Program-made: the position numbers and the translations under genes
In this document: positions 44,801 through 56,800 of the stretch, one piece after another
Position numbering within the stretch: the stretch's first letter is position 1
How the letters are laid out: every line of letters starts with the position of its first letter
Origin: Pohlia nutans
Taxonomy: Eukaryota > Streptophyta > Bryopsida > Bryales > Mniaceae
NCBI GenBank assembly: GCA_022496805.1
Contig: CM040094.1
Location: forward strand, 11,431,501 to 11,495,500
DNA: 64,000 nt
Reading direction: 5' to 3'
The notes under the pieces: generated by a model
Seen by the model: the letters and a program-made list of their open reading frames with translations, nothing else
Database searches by the model: none
Told to the model about the DNA's origin: nothing

Positions 44801-47800
44801 GAACACTCAACTTTGTTTTTTGTTTGTGAATTCTCAAAGCAAAGTAATCCTTGTGGAAGCCTGTGCGTACCCAGCCGGCACGGGCCTCACTGTGGAGGTC
44901 AATTTTTGATTTTCTTGAACACTCAACTTTGTTTTTTGTTTGTGAATTCTCAAAGCAAAGTAATCCTTGTGGAAGCCTGTCCGTACCCAGCCGGCACCGG
45001 CCTCACTGTGGAGGTCAATTTTTGATTTTCTTGAACACTCAACTTTGTTTTTTGTTTGTGAATTCTCAAAGCAAAGTAATCCTTGTGGAAGCCTGTCCGT
45101 ACCCAGCCGGCACCGGCCTCACTGTGGAGGTCAATTTTTGATTTTCTTGAACACTCAACTTTGTTTTTTGTTTGTGAATTCTCAAAGCAAAGTAATCCTT
45201 GTGGAAGCCTGTGCGTACCCAGCCGGCACGGGCCTCACTGTGGAGGTCAATTTTTGATTTTCTTGAACACTCAACTTTGTTTTTTGTTTGTGAATTCTCA
45301 AAGCAAAGTAATCCTTGTGGAAGCCTGTCCGTACCGAGCCGGCACCGGCCTCACTGTGGAGGTCAATTTTTGATTTTCTTGAACACTCAACTTTGTTTTT
45401 TGTTTGTGAATTCTCAAAGCAAAGTAATCCTTGTGGAAGCCTGTCCGTACCCAGCCGGCACCGGCCTCACTGTGGAGGTCAATTTTTGATTTTTTTGAAC
45501 ACTCAACTTTGTTTTTTGTTTGTGAATTCTCAAAGCAAAGTAATCCTTGTGGAAGCCTGTCCGTACCCAGCCGGCACCGGCCTCACTGTGGAGGTCAATT
45601 TTTGATTTTCTTGAACACTCAACTTTGTTTTTTGTTTGTGAATTCTCAAAGCAAAGTAATCCTTGTGGAAGCCTGTCCGTACCCAGCCGGCACCGGCCTC
45701 ACTGTGGAGGTCAATTTTTGATTTTCTTGAACACTCAACTTTGTTTTTTGTTTGTGAATTCTCAAAGCAAAGTAATCCTTGTGGAAGCCTGTGCGTACCC
45801 AGCCGGCACGGGCCTCACTGTGGAGGTCAATTTTTGATTTTCTTGAACACTCAACTTTGTTTTTTGTTTGTGAATTCTCAAAGCAAAGTAATCCTTGTGG
45901 AAGCCTGTCCGTACCGAGCCGGCACCGGCCTCACTGTGGAGGTCAATTTTTGATTTTCTTGAACACTCAACTTTGTTTTTTGTTTGTGAATTCTCAAAGC
46001 AAAGTAATCCTTGTGGAAGCCTGTCCGTACCGAGCCGGCACCGGCCTCACTGTGGAGGTCAATTTTTGATTTTCTTGAACACTCAACTTTGTTTTTTGTT
46101 TGTGAATTCTCAAAGCAAAGTAATCCTTGTGGAAGCCTGTGCGTACCCAGCCGGCACGGGCCTCACTGTGGAGGTCAATTTTTGATTTTCTTGAACACTC
46201 AACTTTGTTTTTTGTTTGTGAATTCTCAAAGCAAAGTAATCCTTGTGGAAGCCTGTCCGTACCGAGCCGGCACCGGCCTCACTGTGGAGGTCAATTTTTG
46301 ATTTTCTTGAACACTCAACTTTGTTTTTTGTTTGTGAATTCTCAAAGCAAAGTAATCCTTGTGGAAGCCTGTCCGTACCCAGCCGGCACCGGCCTCACTG
46401 TGGAGGTCAATTTTTGATTTTTTTGAACACTCAACTTTGTTTTTTGTTTGTGAATTCTCAAAGCAAAGTAATCCTTGTGGAAGCCTGTCCGTACCCAGCC
46501 GGCACCGGCCTCACTGTGGAGGTCAATTTTTGATTTTCTTGAACACTCAACTTTGTTTTTTGTTTGTGAATTCTCAAAGCAAAGTAATCCTTGTGGAAGC
46601 CTGTCCGTACCGAGCCGGCACCGGCCTCACTGTGGAGGTCAATTTTTGATTTTCTTGAACACTCAACTTTGTTTTTTGTTTGTGAATTCTCAAAGCAAAG
46701 TAATCCTTGTGGAAGCCTGTCCGTACCGAGCCGGCACCGGCCTCACTGTGGAGGTCAATTTTTGATTTTCTTGAACACTCAACTTTGTTTTTTGTTTGTG
46801 AATTCTCAAAGCAAAGTAATCCTTGTGGAAGCCTGTGCGTACCCAGCCGGCACGGGCCTCACTGTGGAGGTCAATTTTTGATTTTCTTGAACACTCAACT
46901 TTGTTTTTTGTTTGTGAATTCTCAAAGCAAAGTAATCCTTGTGGAAGCCTGTCCGTACCGAGCCGGCACCGGCCTCACTGTGGAGGTCAATTTTTGATTT
47001 TCTTGAACACTCAACTTTGTTTTTTGTTTGTGAATTCTCAAAGCAAAGTAATCCTTGTGGAAGCCTGTCCGTACCCAGCCGGCACCGGCCTCACTGTGGA
47101 GGTCAATTTTTGATTTTTTTGAACACTCAACTTTGTTTTTTGTTTGTGAATTCTCAAAGCAAAGTAATCCTTGTGGAAGCCTGTCCGTACCCAGCCGGCA
47201 CCGGCCTCACTGTGGAGGTCAATTTTTTATTTTCTTGAACACTCAACTTTGTTTTTTGTTTGTGAATTCTCAAAGCAAAGTAATCCTTGTGGAAGCCTGT
47301 CCGTACCCAGCCGGCACCGGCCTCACTGTGGAGGTCAATTTTTGATTTTCTTGAACACTCAACTTTGTTTTTTGTTTGTGAATTCTCAAAGCAAAGTAAT
47401 CCTTGTGGAAGCCTGTGCGTACCCAGCCGGCACGGGCCTCACTGTGGAGGTCAATTTTTGATTTTCTTGAACACTCAACTTTGTTTTTTGTTTGTGAATT
47501 CTCAAAGCAAAGTAATCCTTGTGGAAGCCTGTCCGTACCGAGCCGGCACCGGCCTCACTGTGGAGGTCAATTTTTGATTTTCTTGAACACTCAACTTTGT
47601 TTTTTGTTTGTGAATTCTCAAAGCAAAGTAATCCTTGTGGAAGCCTGTCCGTACCGAGCCGGCACCGGCCTCACTGTGGAGGTCAATTTTTGATTTTCTT
47701 GAACACTCAACTTTGTTTTTTGTTTGTGAATTCTCAAAGCAAAGTAATCCTTGTGGAAGCCTGTGCGTACCCAGCCGGCACGGGCCTCACTGTGGAGGTC

Positions 47801-50800
47801 AATTTTTGATTTTCTTGAACACTCAACTTTGTTTTTTGTTTGTGAATTCTCAAAGCAAAGTAATCCTTGTGGAAGCCTGTCCGTACCGAGCCGGCACCGG
47901 CCTCACTGTGGAGGTCAATTTTTGATTTTCTTGAACACTCAACTTTGTTTTTTGTTTGTGAATTCTCAAAGCAAAGTAATCCTTGTGGAAGCCTGTCCGT
48001 ACCCAGCCGGCACCGGCCTCACTGTGGAGGTCAATTTTTGATTTTTTTGAACACTCAACTTTGTTTTTTGTTTGTGAATTCTCAAAGCAAAGTAATCCTT
48101 GTGGAAGCCTGTCCGTACCCAGCCGGCACCGGCCTCACTGTGGAGGTCAATTTTTGATTTTCTTGAACACTCAACTTTGTTTTTTGTTTGTGAATTCTCA
48201 AAGCAAAGTAATCCTTGTGGAAGCCTGTCCGTACCGAGCCGGCACCGGCCTCACTGTGGAGGTCAATTTTTGATTTTCTTGAACACTCAACTTTGTTTTT
48301 TGTTTGTGAATTCTCAAAGCAAAGTAATCCTTGTGGAAGCCTGTCCGTACCGAGCCGGCACCGGCCTCACTGTGGAGGTCAATTTTTGATTTTCTTGAAC
48401 ACTCAACTTTGTTTTTTGTTTGTGAATTCTCAAAGCAAAGTAATCCTTGTGGAAGCCTGTGCGTACCCAGCCGGCACGGGCCTCACTGTGGAGGTCAATT
48501 TTTGATTTTCTTGAACACTCAACTTTGTTTTTTGTTTGTGAATTCTCAAAGCAAAGTAATCCTTGTGGAAGCCTGTCCGTACCGAGCCGGCACCGGCCTC
48601 ACTGTGGAGGTCAATTTTTGATTTTCTTGAACACTCAACTTTGTTTTTTGTTTGTGAATTCTCAAAGCAAAGTAATCCTTGTGGAAGCCTGTCCGTACCG
48701 AGCCGGCACCGGCCTCACTGTGGAGGTCAATTTTTGATTTTCTTGAACACTCAACTTTGTTTTTTGTTTGTGAATTCTCAAAGCAAAGTAATCCTTGTGG
48801 AAGCCTGTCCGTACCCAGCCGGCACCGGCCTCACTGTGGAGGTCAATTTTTGATTTTCTTGAACACTCAACTTTGTTTTTTGTTTGTGAATTCTCAAAGC
48901 AAAGTAATCCTTGTGGAAGCCTGTCCGTACCCAGCCGGCACCGGCCTCACTGTGGAGGTCAATTTTTGATTTTTTTGAACACTCAACTTTGTTTTTTGTT
49001 TGTGAATTCTCAAAGCAAAGTAATCCTTGTGGAAGCCTGTCCGTACCCAGCCGGCACGGGCCTCACTGTGGAGGTCAATTTTTGATTTTCTTGAACACTC
49101 AACTTTGTTTTTTGTTTGTGAATTCTCAAAGCAAAGTAATCCTTGTGGAAGCCTGTGCGTACCCAGCCGGCACGGGCCTCACTGTGGAGGTCAATTTTTG
49201 ATTTTCTTGAACACTCAACTTTGTTTTTTGTTTGTGAATTCTCAAAGCAAAGTTATCCTTGTGGAAGCCTGTCCGTACCCAGCCGGCACCGGCCTCACTG
49301 TGGAGGTCAATTTTTGATTTTCTTGAACACTCAACTTTGTTTTTTGTTTGTGAATTCTCAAAGCAAAGTAATCCTTGTGGAAGCCTGTCCGTACCCAGCC
49401 GGCACGGGCCTCACTGTGGAGGTCAATTTTTGATTTTCTTGAACACTCAACTTTGTTTTTTGTTTGTGAATTCTCAAAGCAAAGTAATCCTTGTGGAAGC
49501 GTGTCCGTACCCAGCCGGCACCGGCCTCACTGTGGAGGTCAATTTTTGATTTTTTTGAACACTCAACTTTGTTTTTTGTTTGTGAATTCTCAAAGCAAAG
49601 TAATCCTTGTGGAAGCGTGTCCGTACCCAGCCGGCACGGGCCTCACTGTGGAGGTCAATTTTTGATTTTTTTGAACACTCAACTTTGTTTTTTGTTTGTG
49701 AATTCTCAAAGCAAAGTAATCCTTGTGGAAGCCTGTCCGTACCCAGCCGGCACCGGCCTCACTGTGGAGGTCAATTTTTGATTTTCTTGAACACTCAACT
49801 TTGTTTTTTGTTTGTGAATTCTCAAAGCAAAGTAATCCTTGTGGAAGCCTGTCCGTACCCAGCCGGCACGGGCCTCACTGTGGAGGTCAATTTTTGATTT
49901 TCTTGAACACTCAACTTTGTTTTTTGTTTGTGAATTCTCAAAGCAAAGTAATCCTTGTGGAAGCCTGTGCGTACCCAGCCGGCACGGGCCTCACTGTGGA
50001 GGTCAATTTTTGATTTTCTTGAACACTCAACTTTGTTTTTTGTTTGTGAATTCTCAAAGCAAAGTTATCCTTGTGGAAGCCTGTCCGTACCCAGCCGGCA
50101 CCGGCCTCACTGTGGAGGTCAATTTTTGATTTTCTTGAACACTCAACTTTGTTTTTTGTTTGTGAATTCTCAAAGCAAAGTAATCCTTGTGGAAGCCTGT
50201 CCGTACCCAGCCGGCACCGGCCTCACTGTGGAGGTCAATTTTTGATTTTCTTGAACACTCAACTTTGTTTTTTGTTTGTGAATTCTCAAAGCAAAGTAAT
50301 CCTTGTGGAAGCCTGTGCGTACCCAGCCGGCACGGGCCTCACTGTGGAGGTCAATTTTTGATTTTCTTGAACACTCAACTTTGTTTTTTGTTTGTGAATT
50401 CTCAAAGCAAAGTAATCCTTGTGGAAGCCTGTCCGTACCGAGCCGGCACCGGCCTCACTGTGGAGGTCAATTTTTGATTTTCTTGAACACTCAACTTTGT
50501 TTTTTGTTTGTGAATTCTCAAAGCAAAGTAATCCTTGTGGAAGCCTGTCCGTACCCAGCCGGCACCGGCCTCACTGTGGAGGTCAATTTTTGATTTTTTT
50601 GAACACTCAACTTTGTTTTTTGTTTGTGAATTCTCAAAGCAAAGTAATCCTTGTGGAAGCCTGTGCGTACCCAGCCGGCACGGGCCTCACTGTGGAGGTC
50701 AATTTTTGATTTTCTTGAACACTCAACTTTGTTTTTTGTTTGTGAATTCTCAAAGCAAAGTAATCCTTGTGGAAGCCTGTCCGTACCCAGCCGGCACCGG

Positions 50801-53800
50801 CCTCACTGTGGAGGTCAATTTTTGATTTTCTTGAACACTCAACTTTGTTTTTTGTTTGTGAATTCTCAAAGCAAAGTAATCCTTGTGGAAGCCTGTGCGT
50901 ACCCAGCCGGCACGGGCCTCACTGTGGAGGTCAATTTTTGATTTTCTTGAACACTCAACTTTGTTTTTTGTTTGTGAATTCTCAAAGCAAAGTAATCCTT
51001 GTGGAAGCCTGTCCGTACCGAGCCGGCACCGGCCTCACTGTGGAGGTCAATTTTTGATTTTCTTGAACACTCAACTTTGTTTTTTGTTTGTGAATTCTCA
51101 AAGCAAAGTAATCCTTGTGGAAGCCTGTCCGTACCGAGCCGGCACCGGCCTCACTGTGGAGGTCAATTTTTGATTTTCTTGAACACTCAACTTTGTTTTT
51201 TGTTTGTGAATTCTCAAAGCAAAGTAATCCTTGTGGAAGCCTGTCCGTACCCAGCCGGCACCGGCCTCACTGTGGAGGTCAATTTTTGATTTTCTTGAAC
51301 ACTCAACTTTGTTTTTTGTTTGTGAATTCTCAAAGCAAAGTAATCCTTGTGGAAGCCTGTCCGTACCCAGCCGGCACCGGCCTCACTGTGGAGGTCAATT
51401 TTTGATTTTTTTGAACACTCAACTTTGTTTTTTGTTTGTGAATTCTCAAAGCAAAGTAATCCTTGTGGAAGCCTGTCCGTACCCAGCCGGCACGGGCCTC
51501 ACTGTGGAGGTCAATTTTTGATTTTCTTGAACACTCAACTTTGTTTTTTGTTTGTGAATTCTCAAAGCAAAGTAATCCTTGTGGAAGCCTGTGCGTACCC
51601 AGCCGGCACGGGCCTCACTGTGGAGGTCAATTTTTGATTTTCTTGAACACTCAACTTTGTTTTTTGTTTGTGAATTCTCAAAGCAAAGTTATCCTTGTGG
51701 AAGCCTGTCCGTACCCAGCCGGCACCGGCCTCACTGTGGAGGTCAATTTTTGATTTTCTTGAACACTCAACTTTGTTTTTTGTTTGTGAATTCTCAAAGC
51801 AAAGTAATCCTTGTGGAAGCCTGTCCGTACCCAGCCGGCACGGGCCTCACTGTGGAGGTCAATTTTTGATTTTCTTGAACACTCAACTTTGTTTTTTGTT
51901 TGTGAATTCTCAAAGCAAAGTAATCCTTGTGGAAGCGTGTCCGTACCCAGCCGGCACCGGCCGCACTGTGGAGGTCAATTTTTGATTTTTTTGAACACTC
52001 AACTTTGTTTTTTGTTTGTGAATTCTCAAAGCAAAGTAATCCTTGTGGAAGCCTGTCCGTACCCAGCCGGCACCGGCCTCACTGTGGAGGTCAATTTTTG
52101 ATTTTCTTGAACACTCAACTTTGTTTTTTGTTTGTGAATTCTCAAAGCAAAGTAATCCTTGTGGAAGCCTGTCCGTACCCAGCCGGCACGGGCCTCACTG
52201 TGGAGGTCAATTTTTGATTTTCTTGAACACTCAACTTTGTTTTTTGTTTGTGAATTCTCAAAGCAAAGTAATCCTTGTGGAAGCCTGTCCGTACCCAGCC
52301 GGCACGGGCCTCACTGTGGAGGTCAATTTTTGATTTTCTTGAACACTCAACTTTGTTTTTTGTTTGTGAATTCTCAAAGCAAAGTAATCCTTGTGGAAGC
52401 CTGTCCGTACCCAGCCGGCACCGGCCTCACTGTGGAGGTCAATTTTTGATTTTCTTGAACACTCAACTTTGTTTTTTGTTTGTGAATTCTCAAAGCAAAG
52501 TAATCCTTGTGGAAGCCTGTCCGTACCCAGCCGGCACGGGCCTCACTGTGGAGGTCAATTTTTGATTTTCTTGAACACTCAACTTTGTTTTTTGTTTGTG
52601 AATTCTCAAAGCAAAGTAATCCTTGTGGAAGCCTGTCCGTACCCAGCCGGCACGGGCCTCACTGTGGAGGTCAATTTTTGATTTTCTTGAACACTCAACT
52701 TTGTTTTTTGTTTGTGAATTCTCAAAGCAAAGTAATCCTTGTGGAAGCCTGTCCGTACCCAGCCGGCACCGGCCTCACTGTGGAGGTCAATTTTTGATTT
52801 TCTTGAACACTCAACTTTGTTTTTTGTTTGTGAATTCTCAAAGCAAAGTAATCCTTGTGGAAGCCTGTCCGTACCCAGCCGGCACGGGCCTCTCTGTGGA
52901 GGTCAATTTTTGATTTTCTTGAACACTCAACTTTGTTTTTTGTTTGTGAATTCTCAAAGCAAAGTAATCCTTGTGGAAGCGTGTCCGTACCCAGCCGGCA
53001 CCGGCCTCACTGTGGAGGTCAATTTTTGATTTTTTTGAACACTCAACTTTGTTTTTTGTTTGTGAATTCTCAAAGCAAAGTAATCCTTGTGGAAGCCTGT
53101 GCGTACCCAGCCGGCACGGGCCTCACTGTGGAGGTCAATTTTTGATTTTCTTGAACACTCAACTTTGTTTTTTGTTTGTGAATTCTCAAAGCAAAGTAAT
53201 CCTTGTGGAAGCCTGTCCGTACCCAGCCGGCACCGGCCTCACTGTGGAGGTCAATTTTTGATTTTGTTGAACACTCAACTTTGTTTTTTGTTTGTGAATT
53301 CTCAAAGCAAAGTAATCCTTGTGGAAGCCTGTCCGTACCCAGCCGGCACCGGCCTCACTGTGGAGGTCAATTTTTGATTTTCTTGAACACTCAACTTTGT
53401 TTTTTGTTTGTGAATTCTCAAAGCAAAGTAATCCTTGTGGAAGCCTGTCCGTACCCAGCCGGCACCGGCCTCACTGTGGAGGTCAATTTTTGATTTTCTT
53501 GAACACTCAACTTTGTTTTTTGTTTGTGAATTCTCAAAGCAAAGTAATCCTTGTGGAAGCCTGTCCGTACCCAGCCGGCACGGGCCTCTCTGTGGAGGTC
53601 AATTTTTGATTTTCTTGAACACTCAACTTTGTTTTTTGTTTGTGAATTCTCAAAGCAAAGTAATCCTTGTGGAAGCGTGTCCGTACCCAGCCGGCACCGG
53701 CCTCACTGTGGAGGTCAATTTTTGATTTTTTTGAACACTCAACTTTGTTTTTTGTTTGTGAATTCTCAAAGCAAAGTAATCCTTGTGGAAGCCTGTCCGT

Positions 53801-56800
53801 ACCCAGCCGGCACCGGCCTCACTGTGGAGGTCAATTTTTGATTTTCTTGAACACTCAACTTTGTTTTTTGTTTGTGAATTCTCAAAGCAAAGTAATCCTT
53901 GTGGAAGCCTGTCCGTACCCAGCCGGCACCGGCCTCACTGTGGAGGTCAATTTTTGATTTTTTTGAACACTCAACTTTGTTTTTTGTTTGTGAATTCTCA
54001 AAGCAAAGTAATCCTTGTGGAAGCCTGTGCGTACCCAGCCGGCACGGGCCTCACTGTGGAGGTCAATTTTTGATTTTCTTGAACACTCAACTTTGTTTTT
54101 TGTTTGTGAATTCTCAAAGCAAAGTAATCCTTGTGGAAGCCTGTCCGTACCGAGCCGGCACCGGCCTCACTGTGGAGGTCAATTTTTGATTTTCTTGAAC
54201 ACTCAACTTTGTTTTTTGTTTGTGAATTCTCAAAGCAAAGTAATCCTTGTGGAAGCCTGTCCGTACCCAGCCGGCACCGGCCTCACTGTGGAGGTCAATT
54301 TTTGATTTTTTTGAACACTCAACTTTGTTTTTTGTTTGTGAATTCTCAAAGCAAAGTAATCCTTGTGGAAGCCTGTCCGTACCCAGCCGGCACCGGCCTC
54401 ACTGTGGAGGTCAATTTTTGATTTTCTTGAACACTCAACTTTGTTTTTTGTTTGTGAATTCTCAAAGCAAAGTAATCCTTGTGGAAGCCTGTCCGTACCC
54501 AGCCGGCACGGGCCTCACTGTGGAGGTCAATTTTTGATTTTCTTGAACACTCAACTTTGTTTTTTGTTTGTGAATTCTCAAAGCAAAGTAATCCTTGTGG
54601 AAGCCTGTCCGTACCCAGCCGGCACCGGCCTCACTGTGGAGGTCAATTTTTGATTTTCTTGAACACTCAACTTTGTTTTTTGTTTGTGAATTCTCAAAGC
54701 AAAGTAATCCTTGTGGAAGCCTGTCCGTACCCAGCCGGCACCGGCCTCACTGTGGAGGTCAATTTTTGATTTTCTTGAACACTCAACTTTGTTTTTTGTT
54801 TGTGAATTCTCAAAGCAAAGTAATCCTTGTGGAAGCCTGTCCGTACCCAGCCGGCACCGGCCTCACTGTGGAGGTCAATTTTTGATTTTCTTGAACACTC
54901 AACTTTGTTTTTTGTTTGTGAATTCTCAAAGCAAAGTAATCCTTGTGGAAGCCTGTCCGTACCCAGCCGGCACCGGCCTCACTGTGGAGGTCAATTTTTG
55001 ATTTTTTTGAACACTCAACTTTGTTTTTTGTTTGTGAATTCTCAAAGCAAAGTAATCCTTGTGGAAGCCTGTCCGTACCCAGCCGGCACGGGCCTCACTG
55101 TGGAGGTCAGTTTTTGATTTTCTTGAACACTCAACTTTGTTTTTTGTTTGTGAATTCTCAAAGCAAAGTAATCCTTGTGGAAGCCTGTCCGTACCCAGCC
55201 GGCACGGGCCTCACTGTGGAGGTCAGTTTTTGATTTTCTTGAACACTCAACTTTGTTTTTTGTTTGTGAATTCTCAAAGCAAAGTAATCCTTGTGGAAGC
55301 CTGTCCGTACCCAGCCGGCACGGGCCTCACTGTGGAGGTCAATTTTTGATTTTCTTGAACACTCAACTTTGTTTTTTGTTTGTGAATTCTCAAAGCAAAG
55401 TAATCCTTGTGGAAGCTTGTCCGTACCTAGCCGGCACCGGCCTCACTGTGGAGGTCAATTTTTGATTTTTTTGAACACTCAACTTTGTTTTTTGTTTGTG
55501 AATTCTCAAAGCAAAGTAATCCTTGTGGAAGCGTGTCCGTACCCAGCCGGCACCGGCCTCACTGTGGAGGTCAATTTTTGATTTTTTTGAACACTCAACT
55601 TTGTTTTTTGTTTGTGAATTCTCAAACAAAGTTATTCTTGTGGAAGCATGTCCTCACCCAGCCGGCACCGGCCTCACTGTGGAGGTCAATTTTTGATTTT
55701 TTTTGAACACTAGAGTGCTGGAACTACTGTATGTCAGAACCCAACTTTTATCGAGTTATTGTGATCTCAATGAAGTTGGCGATCAGAACTTTGATTTGTC
55801 TCAGAGCTATGGATTTAGGGTTTAGTACTCTATGGGTAGTGGTTACAGCTTTGAACGAAGTGTTAAGATGCAACGATCTTGTTTCTCTTGTGAGGAAATT
55901 TCTCAATATTGTATGTACACTACGGTTTTCATTCCGATTAATTATGGACCTATGCGGTTTTATGTGTCATGCTGGTCTTTTCATGGTGGTTCAGTTGGAA
56001 TATTGTGTATTGTAGATCACACGTGGTATGGATTCAATGGGGATTTTGGCTAATAGGTTACATATTGAATACATGGGCATTTCGTGTAAGGAAGATCATA
56101 CGTGGTATGGAATAATTGGGGATTTCTTGAACCATAATTCACACGTTTTATTTATTCAATTGCGATTTTCTGTACTAGAGATCACACGTGATATTGATTC
56201 TATGTTGATATCGTGTACCATAGATTACACGTGGTATTGAGTTCATATGTAGTGAGTGCTCAAATGCTAACATCGTTTTGGTGTCTATAGAGCAATCTCC
56301 ATTGGATACAAAGGGTGAAATTCAAGAAAATGAAGGAGAAGACCTTGAAGGTGCTAATCTATCATGATGATGATTCACATTGCCTGTTTATTATTTACCT
56401 TTGAAATACTAAATTTTTTATCTTCATTATTTTGAAGGTGATTCTGGCGACCTTGGTGATCCCGTTGACCTCGGTGACCATACGCAAGATGGGCGGTTGA
56501 GTGAGAGGGACGTTCATTCACAGCTAAACTCTATTCTCTTGAGTGAGACCCCTAATACACGATCTCGAATTGAACGACTGCGGTTCCAACCTCGTCACAA
56601 GTCCCGTTTGCTAATTCCTCTCTGTAGAATGGTATGTCTTCTTGTTGTGAGACCTTTTCTCAAAAACGATGTCATGAAGCTGGCTTCCCATTTTATCAAA
56701 AATGGATACATGGAAGGTAACGGTGTATTCTATGTGGCCACTGAGGACAACAACGGTAAGACCAAACTTGTCACTCCAGAAATTAAATCATCTTGGAGTC

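Larger units (their letters stand above)
15632..55711. repeat. 116-bp satellite array, about 345 copies, 40 kb
   Basis: Head-to-tail monomers of 116 bp (rare 117-bp and shorter forms). A typical unit runs from TTTGAACACTCAACTTTG through GTGAATTCTC, AAAGCAAAGTAATCC, CCGTACCCAGCCGGCACCGG and CACTGTGGAGGTCAATTTTTG. Most units hold one EcoRI site (GAATTC). Common variants: CACGGG for CACCGG; TTTTC or TTTTT before GAACAC; and a second monomer type with GTTCGTGCATTTTCAATGC. The outermost left units are the most diverged, and the centre is highly homogeneous with higher-order repeats. Chained open frames of about 96 aa run through every unit but are a by-product of the repeat. Confidence 0.98.
15614..56290 (+). 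other. Inferred giant intron of about 40.7 kb, almost wholly satellite
   Basis: Bounded by GTATGG at 15614 and CTATAG at 56288-56290. Satellite similarity starts about 20 bp after the donor and stops about 580 bp before the acceptor. Splicing across it is inferred from compatible phase and from the lack of a good start codon on the right-hand side. Confidence 0.4.

Noticed and set aside
15740..55700. Hundreds of overlapping open frames of about 96 aa across the satellite
   Set aside because: They repeat every 116 bp, overlap each other and start in shifted frames. The protein text simply mirrors the monomer, with no start context or codon signal.
15632..55711. CRISPR-like array
   Set aside because: There is no repeat/unique-spacer alternation. 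The whole 116-bp unit is repeated, and the context is eukaryotic.
55731..56053. Open frames just right of the satellite
   Set aside because: Overlap a degenerate minisatellite, have a hydrophobic random-like composition and lack a link in phase to the ParB exons.
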